Below are positions 24,793-32,581 of a DNA stretch of 33,676 bases, one piece after another. The position numbers were made by a program, and so were the translations under genes. A model generated the notes under the pieces. It saw only the letters and a program-made list of their open reading frames with translations. It was not told the origin of the DNA and made no database searches. The stretch spans positions 1 through 33,676 of the forward strand of contig VGZI01000052.1 in NCBI GenBank assembly GCA_016872605.1, given 5' to 3'. This DNA comes from Planctomycetota bacterium (lineage in GTDB: Bacteria; Planctomycetota; Planctomycetia; Gemmatales; Gemmataceae). Every line of letters begins with the position of its first letter. The first letter of the stretch is position 1.

Positions 24793-26639
24793 ACCAAGGC
24801 TGCGCCCGAGCGCGCTGGCCATTGCTTCAGCACACCGGAGGCTTGAATTCTGCGCACAACCAACGTCGTGAATGAATTGACCGGGGCGAACAAACCGAAG
24901 AAGCGATCGAGCACCGCCGCCATGAAAAGAACGCCGGTGCCCGTGTATTTTTCCTCGTCAAAATCAATGGCGATCTCCGTGCCGCGGCAGAGGGCAGCCT
25001 GCCCGGCAGCGGATATTTGCCGCATTACCGGCCGCGAACGGATGGACTGAATGCCGTCGATGAGTTGCTGATTGACCGCGGCGAGTTGCCGGTTGGCCGG
25101 CTCGGAAAAATCGCACAGCCGCAACAATTCGCGCAGCGCCGCCAAGCTGTCTTCACCGCCGATGAGCGAGACGTGATTCAGAGCGTTCTGCGCCAGAAGA
25201 CGCCAGTACGCAGCACGGCCCATCGGTGGCCGTAAGGGAATCGTCGGCTTGTGCAACAGCTCCAGGTGTATTCCTCTAGGTCGCGCCGCGGCCATCCGGT
25301 CCCCCGCCTGCTGGTGTGTGTGCGCCATGTCCCGATTGCAGCACAACGCGTCGATGTCCAGCACGGAACTGCTCGATCGGCTCGGATGAAAATCGGGATC
25401 GACAAGGGCCAAGTACATTTCGCTTCCAGGCACGTCCTCATGAATCGACGCTCGCCGCGTCGCGTGGTAATAGGGCGCGTGCGCGTCGTCGCGCCCGAAT
25501 CGGCTTCGATAGAACGGCATGATCTCGCGAGCTTTCCCCGTCGCCGCGTCAATCGCGCGCACCCGCTCGATGCGATAGATTTCCATGGCCCGCGGTTGCC
25601 GGCGCCACGCCGCCACGCGATACTCCGATTGGTGGTGATCCCAGTCGACGGGCTCCACGCTGCGCGGAAACAAGTTGACGATCGGCGCACAGCCGAGGAG
25701 AAAGTTGTTCTTTGACAAGCCGGGCCCGAAGTTCTCATGCGCTTGACTGAAGAAAAATATCACCTCGACCTGACCGCCGAATCGTCTTCCGTGCAGTTGG
25801 TCCCAGCCGGCGAGATCAACGAACAAGTGCTTCTGCGGGAAACTCAAGAATTCCATCAGCAGACGATAACCAACAAACGACTCAGGCGGCATTGGCAACA
25901 GACCGTCGTCTAGCTCGAAACCGACCGGGAAAATGCACTCGTCGGCGGGAAGACACATTGGAGGCCGCGACGTGGCGGTCCCCGGACCACGATCGACAGC
26001 CTGAAACGTCACGCCCAGGCAGCGATGAAGCAACGTCTCGTGGAGCGCCGCGATGATCTGCCGTTCGCCGCTCAGGTACAGCCGCAATCGATCGATCGGC
26101 ACATCATCCCAAGCCAGCCCATCCTGGCACGCGAAACGCAGACGCAACAGCGACCCCGTTCCGCTCGGGGGCCTCACGCCGGCCTCGAAGGGACTAGTCT
26201 CCCAGGAAACGTCCGTCAGTTCGATTGGCCAGATAGTCAGCGGATAGCCCAGGCGATATTGAAAAGCCCCAGCCCCGAGGTTCTCGCTTCGAAATGACGT
26301 ATTCTTTTCCAAGCGAAGGCCATTCTTCAACTCCGCGGGCGCCCCCGTGACCTGAGCTTGGGCGATCGCCATCGACGGGATCATCATACTCAGGTGCGGG
26401 TAGAGGATTTGCAGATAACTTGCGGTCAATTCGGGGAGTTCGCTATCGATTTTGTGGCGAACGCGCCCCGCCAACAGCGCGAAACCCTCCAGCATGCGCT
26501 CCAGATGCGGATCGACGTGAGCGTCACGCTCGCCAACCAGATGCTTGGCGTTAACGGGGTATCGCTCGGCAAACGCTTGTGCCGTCTCTTCCAGGAACTG
26601 CAATTCTTGTTCGTAAAATCCGTCGATCGGCTGGCTCAT
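24789..26639 (-). CDS. tssF: T6SS baseplate protein TssF
   Basis: A 616-residue protein with the VasA/ImpG-type signature. It begins FYEQELQFLEETAQAFAERY, then has DPHLERMLEGFALLAGRVRH and LPELTASYLQILYPHLSMMI. Later marks include SFRSENLGAGAFQYRLGYPL, LLMEFLSFPQKHLFVDLAGW, LLGCAPIVNLF and SVEPVDWDHHQSEYRV, typical of the family. Its start overlaps the tssE stop by four nt (ATGA). TssF pairs with TssG and TssE in the baseplate wedge. Length is normal. Confidence 0.96.
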   Translation of the reverse strand: MSQPIDGFYEQELQFLEETAQAFAERYPVNAKHLVGERDAHVDPHLERMLEGFALLAGRVRHKIDSELPELTASYLQILYPHLSMMIPSMAIAQAQVTGAPAELKNGLRLEKNTSFRSENLGAGAFQYRLGYPLTIWPIELTDVSWETSPFEAGVRPPSGTGSLLRLRFACQDGLAWDDVPIDRLRLYLSGERQIIAALHETLLHRCLGVTFQAVDRGPGTATSRPPMCLPADECIFPVGFELDDGLLPMPPESFVGYRLLMEFLSFPQKHLFVDLAGWDQLHGRRFGGQVEVIFFFSQAHENFGPGLSKNNFLLGCAPIVNLFPRSVEPVDWDHHQSEYRVAAWRRQPRAMEIYRIERVRAIDAATGKAREIMPFYRSRFGRDDAHAPYYHATRRASIHEDVPGSEMYLALVDPDFHPSRSSSSVLDIDALCCNRDMAHTHQQAGDRMAAARPRGIHLELLHKPTIPLRPPMGRAAYWRLLAQNALNHVSLIGGEDSLAALRELLRLCDFSEPANRQLAAVNQQLIDGIQSIRSRPVMRQISAAGQAALCRGTEIAIDFDEEKYTGTGVLFMAAVLDRFFGLFAPVNSFTTLVVRRIQASGVLKQWPARSGAALV

Positions 26640-27100
26640 TGGCTGTCCAGATCCTCGAATTGCCCGCTCGACATGTCAAACGTCTTTTCAAAGGCGATTT
26701 CCGGCGCCGGGTCGACGGCCAAAACCGCTCGCAACCGAAGGTGGATCTTCAAACGGTTCCCGTCCCCCTCTCCGATTATTACCTTGACATCTCTGAGCCG
26801 CGGCTCATAACGAGCGATTTTCTCCTCGATTGCCCGGCAGATATTCTCCGGATCCTTCTCGACCAAGCGCGAAAGCTCGGCGAGATCGGGCAATCCGTAG
26901 CCCATGACGTTGTACAGGAGGCGGTACTGCTTAGCTTTCGATGTATCGTTTGACCGAGTATTCAGCAAGCGATCGAGATCGGCTTCGATCGCCCTCGCCA
27001 TCTGCTCGATAGTGTAGCCCGGCTGCGCGACGGTGCCGCGCGACTCGGGGTCGCAGAGGCGATCGACAATGGAAGGACGCAGCGTGGGAGTAGCGGACAT
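26636..27100 (-). CDS. tssE: T6SS baseplate protein TssE (gp25-like)
   Basis: A 154-residue protein with the GPW/gp25 fold. It has PSIVDRLCDP at the start, LLNTR near residue 45, YGLPDLAEL, and the conserved C-terminal core IARYEPRLRDVKVIIGE, whose ExR sheath-binding motif reads EPRL. It nucleates sheath assembly on the baseplate. No Shine-Dalgarno sequence is visible before ATG 27100 (AAAACTACA precedes it). The 169-bp spacer up to the LysM gene shows no other feature. Confidence 0.93.
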   Translation of the reverse strand: MSATPTLRPSIVDRLCDPESRGTVAQPGYTIEQMARAIEADLDRLLNTRSNDTSKAKQYRLLYNVMGYGLPDLAELSRLVEKDPENICRAIEEKIARYEPRLRDVKVIIGEGDGNRLKIHLRLRAVLAVDPAPEIAFEKTFDMSSGQFEDLDSQ

Positions 27101-27269
27101 TGTAGTTTTATTGTACTGCCAGCCGAATGGCGTGCCATGTCCGTGTCAGCCAATCACGGGCGTGGCTTCGGTCATGATCGCGCGTAGAAGTGGCCGCAGC
27201 GTCGAATGATCGCGAAGCCCCTTGATGGGATCACCTTCACTATTGCCGTCTGGGCCGTTTCCAATTCAG

Positions 27270-27968
27270 TCAGGGGATGATCAGGTGTTGTCCCGGCTGG
27301 ATCAGATTCGGATTCGGACCGATAAGCGCCTTGTTGGCCTGGTAAATCTTCGGCCAGTCATTGGAGTTGCCGTAGTACTTGCGGGCGATGGCCGACAGGT
27401 TATCGCCCGGTTTGACGATGTGCAGGAGATGGCCGGGAGTGGGTTTCGGCGTTACCGGCGGCGTCGGCGAGGGGAATAGTTTCGGCTTGGGCGCCGGAGG
27501 GCCGGGCAAGGGGGGCGGCTTTGGATTGACTGGCGGCGCGGGCGCTGGCTGCGGCGATTTTGCCCCCCACGTTATCAGCTTCTCGATGGAACCTCGGCAG
27601 TCGAACTCTTTCGCGACCCCTTGCCGATGAGATTCCCCCATCTGATGATCAGTAATCGTTACGCCCAGGATCGTTACCGACTTGCCGCCATCCCAATTGT
27701 AACGGTCGTAAAATTTGTATCTGAAAAGCAGCGAATAAGCGCGGGCGACACCGTTGACCTGGCTCACGCTTGCCGTCCCCTTGCCCCAGACCGAATAACC
27801 CCCGATCGCAAAAAACCAGTTGGCACTTTCACTCTTCAGGTTGTAGCCAACTTTGGCCTTCGAGGAACAAATGTCGCACGTACCAATCGGCAGTGTCTCG
27901 ACGAATCGCTTGGCTTCTTCGACTTCCGATTCGAACAACGCCTTGGCCGACGGAACTTCATTCACCAT
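27270..27968 (-). CDS. LysM protein in the T6SS cluster, 3' part of a split gene
   Basis: A 232-residue product if translation starts at ATG 27968. The N-terminal domain (about 1-135) is of no family I can name. It contains CDICSSKAKVGYN, WFFAIGGYSVWGKG, FYDRYNWDGGKSVTILGV and ESHRQGVAKEFD. A Pro/Lys linker follows (about 136-180), then one LysM domain (about 183-232) with HIVKPGDNLSAIARKYYGN and PNLIQPGQHLIIP. LysM domains bind peptidoglycan or, in phage-tail-like machines, occur in tube or spike adaptors. The same frame continues upstream across one TAA (28011-28013) into sequence encoding a further 59 residues, so this is probably the larger part of a broken effector or adaptor gene. Confidence 0.7.
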   Translation of the reverse strand: MVNEVPSAKALFESEVEEAKRFVETLPIGTCDICSSKAKVGYNLKSESANWFFAIGGYSVWGKGTASVSQVNGVARAYSLLFRYKFYDRYNWDGGKSVTILGVTITDHQMGESHRQGVAKEFDCRGSIEKLITWGAKSPQPAPAPPVNPKPPPLPGPPAPKPKLFPSPTPPVTPKPTPGHLLHIVKPGDNLSAIARKYYGNSNDWPKIYQANKALIGPNPNLIQPGQHLIIP

Positions 27969-28010
27969 GCCGGCCAGATCGATTGTGTAATCGGTCCCCT
28001 TGTTGGCAAG

Positions 28011-28190
28011 TTAATGAAGCATGTGGGCGACGGCGTCATCCCCCGGATAGAGATTTGCGAGAGGCAAAACGCCAAGAATCGCGCCTTTGGCGACGTGCGT
28101 GGATATCTCGGTTGGCGTGCTGGCCCAAGCGCCGGTGCCTGGGTCTGGCGTGATCGTCGGGTCGGACGATCCGAGTTGGTAGCCAGGCAT
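28011..28190 (-). CDS. 5' part of the split LysM gene (59 codons)
   Basis: Starts ATG 28190 with GAAGGAA eight nt upstream and encodes MPGYQLGSSDPTITPDPGTG, later GAILGVLPLANLYPGDD, ending AHMLH before a TAA. It is in the same frame as the LysM gene downstream: the codons after the TAA read LANKGTDYTIDLAGM, joining straight onto the ATG at 27968 without loss of coding character. As one gene the span would be 306 codons. Whether the two parts are made separately, joined by readthrough, or dead cannot be told from sequence. Confidence 0.6.
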   Translation of the reverse strand: MPGYQLGSSDPTITPDPGTGAWASTPTEISTHVAKGAILGVLPLANLYPGDDAVAHMLH

Positions 28191-28214
28191 GGCAAGATTC
28201 CTTCGAGGTGTACT

Positions 28215-28247
28215 GTGGCCAGCGGACAGTAACTGGCCGCTGACCAC
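28215..28247. repeat. GTGGCCAGCGG palindrome between hcp and the LysM gene
   Basis: Arms at 28215-28230 and 28232-28247 pair at 14 of 16 positions with essentially no loop. It begins 12 nt after the hcp stop codon on the minus strand and lies before the 5' part of the split LysM gene. Confidence 0.6.
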
Positions 28248-28259
28248 TCGCCCATAGTG

Positions 28260-28748
28260 CTAAACTTTCTTGTTGGCTTTTTGGTCCCAGCCGGCCTTGA
28301 CGCCGCCGCCGAGCGAGCCATCGGGCTTTTGCTCCTTGTACTCCCATTCGATCTTGCTGAAGTTGAGCGAGATTTGATCGGTCGGCACGACGCTGGAGCC
28401 AGCAGACCCGCCCGTTTGGTAGGACGAGACGAGCAGGTCGGTCATTGTAATGGTCAAGAACTCCTGTTGCTCCGTGCCCGCCTTTCGACAGACGAGAACA
28501 GCTTTCGGAATGTGTTGTCCGGAGGCGCAAGCCAGGAACAATTTCGGCGACGCTTTGTTCACTTTCATGACGAAGTGAAAGTCCTGCATGATGACCTTGC
28601 CGGCCCCGCCGCCGCCGCCACCCACGTGTGTTCCAGCGTTGGTTTCGCCCCAACTCCACGATTCGACGTCGATCTCGGCCTTGTGCTTAGCGTCCGTCGA
28701 TTCGCCCGGGATACCCTCGATTTTCAGGAAATAGTCAACAGATGCCAT
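28260..28748 (-). CDS. hcp: T6SS tube protein Hcp (TssD)
   Basis: A 162-residue Hcp-family protein. It opens with VDYFLKIEGIPGESTDAKHK and EIDVESWSWGETN. Next is a poly-Gly loop (GGGGGG) before KVIMQDFHFVMKVNKASPKL, and it closes with QISLNFSKIEWEYKEQKPDG. Hcp hexamers stack into the inner tube that is fired by sheath contraction. ATG 28748 is chosen by homology and has GAGAGG upstream. The gene lies between tssC and the split LysM gene. Confidence 0.96.
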   Translation of the reverse strand: MASVDYFLKIEGIPGESTDAKHKAEIDVESWSWGETNAGTHVGGGGGGAGKVIMQDFHFVMKVNKASPKLFLACASGQHIPKAVLVCRKAGTEQQEFLTITMTDLLVSSYQTGGSAGSSVVPTDQISLNFSKIEWEYKEQKPDGSLGGGVKAGWDQKANKKV

Positions 28749-29010
28749 GGCGGAATTACCTCTCGCTGCTGTCCTTGATTGGGAAACCGGACGCGTCGGG
28801 GGACAGCTCCACCCGTCCGCGTACATCCCGTGATCTCGTGTTCCTCGAACGAACCGGTTTCGTCCGAAGATCCGTCATTTGCTCACAAATAGATACGTGA
28901 ACTGTTAACACGCCAAAAGGACTTTTTCCGCACAGTCCGCGAACACGCAGTAACGCCAATGCAGCAAACCAGTTACAACTAGCCGAACGGCGGACCGATT
29001 CCGACCAGGA

Positions 29011-29088
29011 ACGAGGTCAAAAGTCAGATATCGGAAATCAGATAGGCCACGCGAGGCTGATTTTCTGACACCTGACTTCTGACCTCGT
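29011..29088. repeat. GAGGTCA-AGTCAG inverted repeat between tssC and hcp
   Basis: Arms at 29011-29041 and 29057-29088 are inverted copies with a few changes, rich in GGTCA/TGACC words. The right arm ends three nt before the tssC stop codon (29092-29094). The rest of the 28749-29091 spacer shows no gene; it is AT-richer near 28860-28930, possibly the hcp promoter. Confidence 0.75.
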
Positions 29089-29091
29089 GTA

Positions 29092-30579
29092 TTAGCCACC
29101 TTTCATTTTCGGAACCTCGGCAACCAAGCGCATCGACGTATCGAGTGTTTCGAGTTGGAAATGCGGGCGAAGGTACGCGACCGCCTGGTACCATCCCGGT
29201 TTGCCGGGGACTGCGGTGACATCGACGCGCGCGTCTGCCAGCGGCGACTTGGCCTTGGCCTCTTCGCCGGCGTCTTTTGGATTGATAATGACGTAGTTGT
29301 TGATCCAATCGTTCAGCCAGCGCTTGCAATCGTCCACCTCCATGAACGAACCCAGCTTGTTTCGAGCCATAACCTTCAGGTAATGGGCGAACCGAGAGGT
29401 GCACAAGATGAAGTTGAATTTCGTCGAAAGTTCCGCGTTTGCTTTGGCCGCCTTGTCGAAATAGTCCTTCGGCTTCTGACACGACTGCGCGCCGATGAAG
29501 GCAGCACAGTTTTTGTTCTTGTAGTGGATCAATGGCAAAAAACCCAGGTTCGACAGCTCGAACTCGCGCCGTTCCGTGATGCCGATTTCAGAGGGGCACT
29601 TCATGGCGATTTCACCGTCGTCGGTCTTGAAGGTATGCACGGGCAGGTTCTCGACCTTGCCGCCGCCCTCAACGCCGCGAATTCTCCCGAACCAGCCGTC
29701 GTTGGCAAAGGCATCGGTGATGCGGGCCGCATACGCCCAGGCCGCATTCATCCACAAGTACTTGTCATGCTTGGTTCCATCGACGGCTTCCTCGAAACGG
29801 AACGCGTCAACGGGCTTGAACTTCTCGCCGTAGGGCAAGCGCGCCAGCACCCGCGGCATGACCAGTGCCGTGTAGCGTGAATCCTCCGATTCGCGGAATG
29901 CCTTCCATTGGGCGTATTCTACGGTGTCAAAGATCTTCGCCAAGTCGCGCGGCTTCATCAGTTCGGTGAAATCCTGCATGCCGAACATGTTGGGCGACAC
30001 GCCGGCGATAAAGGGAGCGTGCGCCGCGGCCGCCACGCCGGAGATCTTCTGCAGCATGCCGACATCCTCGGCATTCTTGCTGAACTCGTAATCGCCGACC
30101 AGCAAGCCGTACGGCATTCCGCCGAGCGTGCCATATTCGTCACTGTAGATTTTCTGGAAGAGCGTGCTCTGATCGAACTCGACCGCCTTGTCGAGGTCCT
30201 TGGCAAGGTCCTTCTTTGTTACGTTGAGCACGCGGATTTTCAGGTTCTCGCCCGTCTTGGTTTCGCTGACGAGGTAATGCAGGCCGCGCCAGGTCGATTC
30301 GAGCTTCTGAAAATCGGAATGGTGCATGATCTCGTTGAGCTGGGCCGACAATTTCTTGTCGATCTCATTGATCCAATGCTTGATGTTGGCGTCGACATCC
30401 TTGGAGATTACCTGACCGGGCTTGACGACCTGTTCCAAGAACTGATGGAAAGCGTCGCGCGTTCTCTCGCGCACTTTTTGGTCGTCGGGCCTGGTTCGCT
30501 CGATGAACTCGTCGACGATCGACTTCGCCTCGGTGCTCTGGGCTGCGGCGCCTGTTTTTGCTTGTTCGGCTGCACTCAT
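29092..30579 (-). CDS. tssC: T6SS sheath large subunit TssC
   Basis: A 495-residue protein of the VipB/EvpB family. Marks are HHSDFQKLESTWRGLHYLV, EYGTLGGMPYGLLVGDYEF, LGFLPLIHYKNKNCAAFIGA and KFNFILCTSRFAHYLKVMAR. The C-terminus is FQLETLDTSMRLVAEVP. A strong GGAGG lies eight nt before ATG 30579. The protein normally forms the contractile sheath only together with TssB, whose gene is expected directly upstream but is not there; tssA lies upstream instead. Confidence 0.97.
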   Translation of the reverse strand: MSAAEQAKTGAAAQSTEAKSIVDEFIERTRPDDQKVRERTRDAFHQFLEQVVKPGQVISKDVDANIKHWINEIDKKLSAQLNEIMHHSDFQKLESTWRGLHYLVSETKTGENLKIRVLNVTKKDLAKDLDKAVEFDQSTLFQKIYSDEYGTLGGMPYGLLVGDYEFSKNAEDVGMLQKISGVAAAAHAPFIAGVSPNMFGMQDFTELMKPRDLAKIFDTVEYAQWKAFRESEDSRYTALVMPRVLARLPYGEKFKPVDAFRFEEAVDGTKHDKYLWMNAAWAYAARITDAFANDGWFGRIRGVEGGGKVENLPVHTFKTDDGEIAMKCPSEIGITERREFELSNLGFLPLIHYKNKNCAAFIGAQSCQKPKDYFDKAAKANAELSTKFNFILCTSRFAHYLKVMARNKLGSFMEVDDCKRWLNDWINNYVIINPKDAGEEAKAKSPLADARVDVTAVPGKPGWYQAVAYLRPHFQLETLDTSMRLVAEVPKMKGG

Positions 30580-30627
30580 GGATAAACCTCCATTAATAAT
30601 AAGAAGGGGGATTTCACACGGTCTTCA

Positions 30628-30682
30628 GAGCCCGAAGCGTGAGCGAGGGATCCGTTGCGATCTTCGCTTACGCTTCAGGCTC
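30628..30682. repeat. Hairpin repeat, GCCTGAAGCGT family, containing the tssA stop codon
   Basis: Arms at 30628-30646 and 30664-30682 pair at 17 of 19 positions. It is the same family as 1702-1758. The tssA stop (30668-30670) falls in one arm, so the last residues of TssA (SEPEA) are encoded by the repeat. It lies in the tssA-tssC spacer, the place where tssB would be expected. Confidence 0.8.
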
Positions 30683-31681
30683 CGATCTGGTTTCCTCGGA
30701 TTCCTTGATGCCCACCTGGCGACGAATCTCGGCAAGGACCGCCGGCTCGCGCACCAGCTCTTGAATCAAATCCCGAAACGACATGCCGCCCAGCTTTACA
30801 GCCCAGCGCAGCAAGTCGGGAATCGGGCTATGCGGCTCCATCCGCGCCAGTTCATCGGCCACGCGCGACAGCGTTCGATAGAGCTCCGCCCGCGTCCGCG
30901 TTCCCTCGGATGCGCGGTCGACGAACTGCGGCTCGGCCCCGGCCGGGCTCGGCGAACTCGCCTCGTCTTCCATGGGTTGCACGTTCATCAGAAACGTCCG
31001 GCACTCATTGAGCATGTCTCGCAATCCAGCAACGCTGGGCGCCATGTCATTGCCCATGCGCTCGTTTAGTATTTGCTCAATCGCCTCCACTTGCTCTATG
31101 CACGCGACGACATTCTCAAGGCTTACCCCTTCAGCCGGTTTCGCCGACGCGAGCGATTCGCTCGTGAGCGGCTTGTCATCGACCTGGCCGATTTGCCAAT
31201 CGCGCAAACAGATCGGCTGCTTCCCGAGCATGAGCAACGGGAGCCTTGAGACGGCAGTCGGAAACCACGCGCCGCCGTTCGCATCAAAGAGCCAATGGAA
31301 CGGCCCCGCGCGAGCCTCCAGGTCACCGGCATCTTCCATCACCGGGTGCAACCGGTCCCAACATTCGTCGGTCAACCTTCGCAACAGCCCCAGACCGATG
31401 CGCAGCCCAGTGAACCCGTCTCGCCGGGCCAACGCCTCGACCAGCCGAACCGCCGCCAACAGGTCCTTCGACTTGCTCGCCAGGGCATTCGTGGCACATT
31501 CGATGATCTCCGTCCAGTTCGGTTTTTTCGGGACGGGTGGCTCGGACGGATTCGTGGGGTGCGGCTCAAACTCCTTGCGCGCCGTCTCCATCTTCCGTCG
31601 ATCGTCCGGAGGCAAGCGTACCCCAGCTGGAGCATCTCCGGGGATTGGGGCTGTCAAGGCGTCAACGTCAAACGTAGACAT
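30668..31681 (-). CDS. tssA: T6SS assembly protein TssA (ImpA_N domain)
   Basis: A 337-residue protein. The ImpA N-terminal domain covers about residues 1-150: PIPGDAPAGVRL, then KPNWTEIIECATNALASKSK, LLAAVRLVEALARRDGFTGL and LLRRLTDECWDRLHPVMED. The C-terminal part has ERTRxELYRTL-like helices and SPIPDLLRWAVKLGGMSFRD, the normal TssA ending. TssA organises baseplate and sheath assembly. It is the first gene of the cluster. No Shine-Dalgarno sequence is visible at ATG 31681. The last residues come from a palindromic repeat. Confidence 0.93.
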   Translation of the reverse strand: MSTFDVDALTAPIPGDAPAGVRLPPDDRRKMETARKEFEPHPTNPSEPPVPKKPNWTEIIECATNALASKSKDLLAAVRLVEALARRDGFTGLRIGLGLLRRLTDECWDRLHPVMEDAGDLEARAGPFHWLFDANGGAWFPTAVSRLPLLMLGKQPICLRDWQIGQVDDKPLTSESLASAKPAEGVSLENVVACIEQVEAIEQILNERMGNDMAPSVAGLRDMLNECRTFLMNVQPMEDEASSPSPAGAEPQFVDRASEGTRTRAELYRTLSRVADELARMEPHSPIPDLLRWAVKLGGMSFRDLIQELVREPAVLAEIRRQVGIKESEETRSEPEA

Positions 31682-31719
31682 TGCATGGGCGCCATTGTTT
31701 CAAGAATGCTGATGAAGTC

Positions 31720-31748
31720 ATGCTACGGTCAGGTCTCGCAGATTGCAA
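31720..31748 (-). promoter_or_regulatory. Candidate promoter of the T6SS cluster
   Basis: On the minus strand: TTGCAA (31743-31748), 17-nt spacer, TAGCAT (31720-31725), about 39 nt before the tssA start codon. The spacing is ideal and each hexamer has three to four consensus bases. It directly follows a large palindromic element (31791-31877). Confidence 0.4.
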
Positions 31749-31790
31749 GGGAAAAAACGCGATGGCGATGCCTGCGGGTGCAGCTGCCAG

Positions 31791-31877
31791 GCTGTGGCGG
31801 ATTCGCCCTCGTAGTGCGGACTTGAGTCCGCACGGCGAACGGTGCGGACTGAAGTCAGCACTACCGAATGCCACAGC
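31791..31877. repeat. Nested palindromic element upstream of the T6SS cluster
   Basis: Inner arms at 31811-31833 and 31842-31864 pair at 21 of 23 positions (GTAGTGCGGACTT type). Outer stem segments ATTCG/CGAAT and GCTGTGGC (31791-31798) / GCCACAGC (31870-31877) extend it, so almost the whole 87 nt folds on itself. Confidence 0.8.
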
Positions 31878-31950
31878 AAAACAGCCACACCCGAGGCGCG
31901 CCCCCTGCTCTCCAATGGCGCGCGTACGTAGACCGGATTGCCGCGCTGCA

Positions 31951-32253
31951 TTATGCGGAATGATCGGATGTCAGCGTGTCGCTTTGGTTTCTCCAGACGG
32001 CGCGGTATTCGAAACTCTTGCCACGCAGATGCATGTGCGAGCTTAGCGCCAGGATGAGAGCATCGTGGGTGAAGGTCATTTCGGCCGTCAGCCGGTGATT
32101 GGCGGCACGTGCTGGGATGGCGAAACGGTCGTTGGCGACGAACCGAATGCGACGTTCGTGTTTTGGCGGTTGCTTGGCGAACACAAGGGCGATGGACGGT
32201 TGATCGACCTGTTCCGTCCCGATCGCGGCAAAATCGCTCGGGCAAACGAGATT
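31951..32253 (-). pseudogene. Remnant of a redoxin/copper-monooxygenase-like protein
   Basis: A 100-codon open stretch without a proper start. It reads GTEQVDQPSIALVFAKQPPK, then RFVANDRFAIPARAANHR and FTHDALILALSSHMHLRGKS, then FEYRAVW. This is the end of the C-terminal region of a planctomycete family of exported redoxin/cytochrome proteins with a PHM-like copper domain; HMH is a copper-ligand motif of that fold. Both ends are cut: a TGA precedes it at 32254-32256, and the similarity stops after YRAVW, well before the usual end. It is a decayed fragment between the T6SS cluster and the kinase remnant. The family is recognised from memory of its pattern. Confidence 0.65.
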
Positions 32254-32297
32254 TCAGTCTGGATTTGACACGACGGATCACACGGCGCGCCCGAGAA

Positions 32298-32374
32298 TGA
32301 AACGCCGAGTGCGCAGAGAACGCGGAGAGCCTGGGCGAATCACCCTCCGCGTATTCTGCGCACTCTGCGTTTCA
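32298..32374. repeat. Inverted repeat of ACGCNGAGTGCGCAGAG type
   Basis: 30-nt arms at 32298-32327 and 32345-32374 are inverted copies with three differences, around a 17-nt centre. The sequence is of the CGCAGAG-word class of dispersed repeats. It lies between the two pseudogene remnants. Confidence 0.8.
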
Positions 32375-32581
32375 AAGTTGAGCGTCGAGAAATGTGGACT
32401 AGCGACCATGCGCCACGGCGGAAAAGCACGAGGAACAAAAAGAAAAACGAAAGGGCCATGAGCGACTCCGTGAAGTCGTGGGATGCGGTGCTATTGGGTG
32501 CTCCGCATCGGGTTGGAAATGCCTTCACGGACCAGACGGAATTGGGTTTTCCTTTTTGCGCAGGCGGACAAATTTTCTTCG
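32375..32581. other. Spacer without a supported gene
   Basis: About 200 bp downstream of the kinase remnant. A TTG-initiated frame on the minus strand (32340-32585) includes a short hydrophobic stretch but runs into the repeat at 32298-32374 and has no homology signal. Confidence 0.4.
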
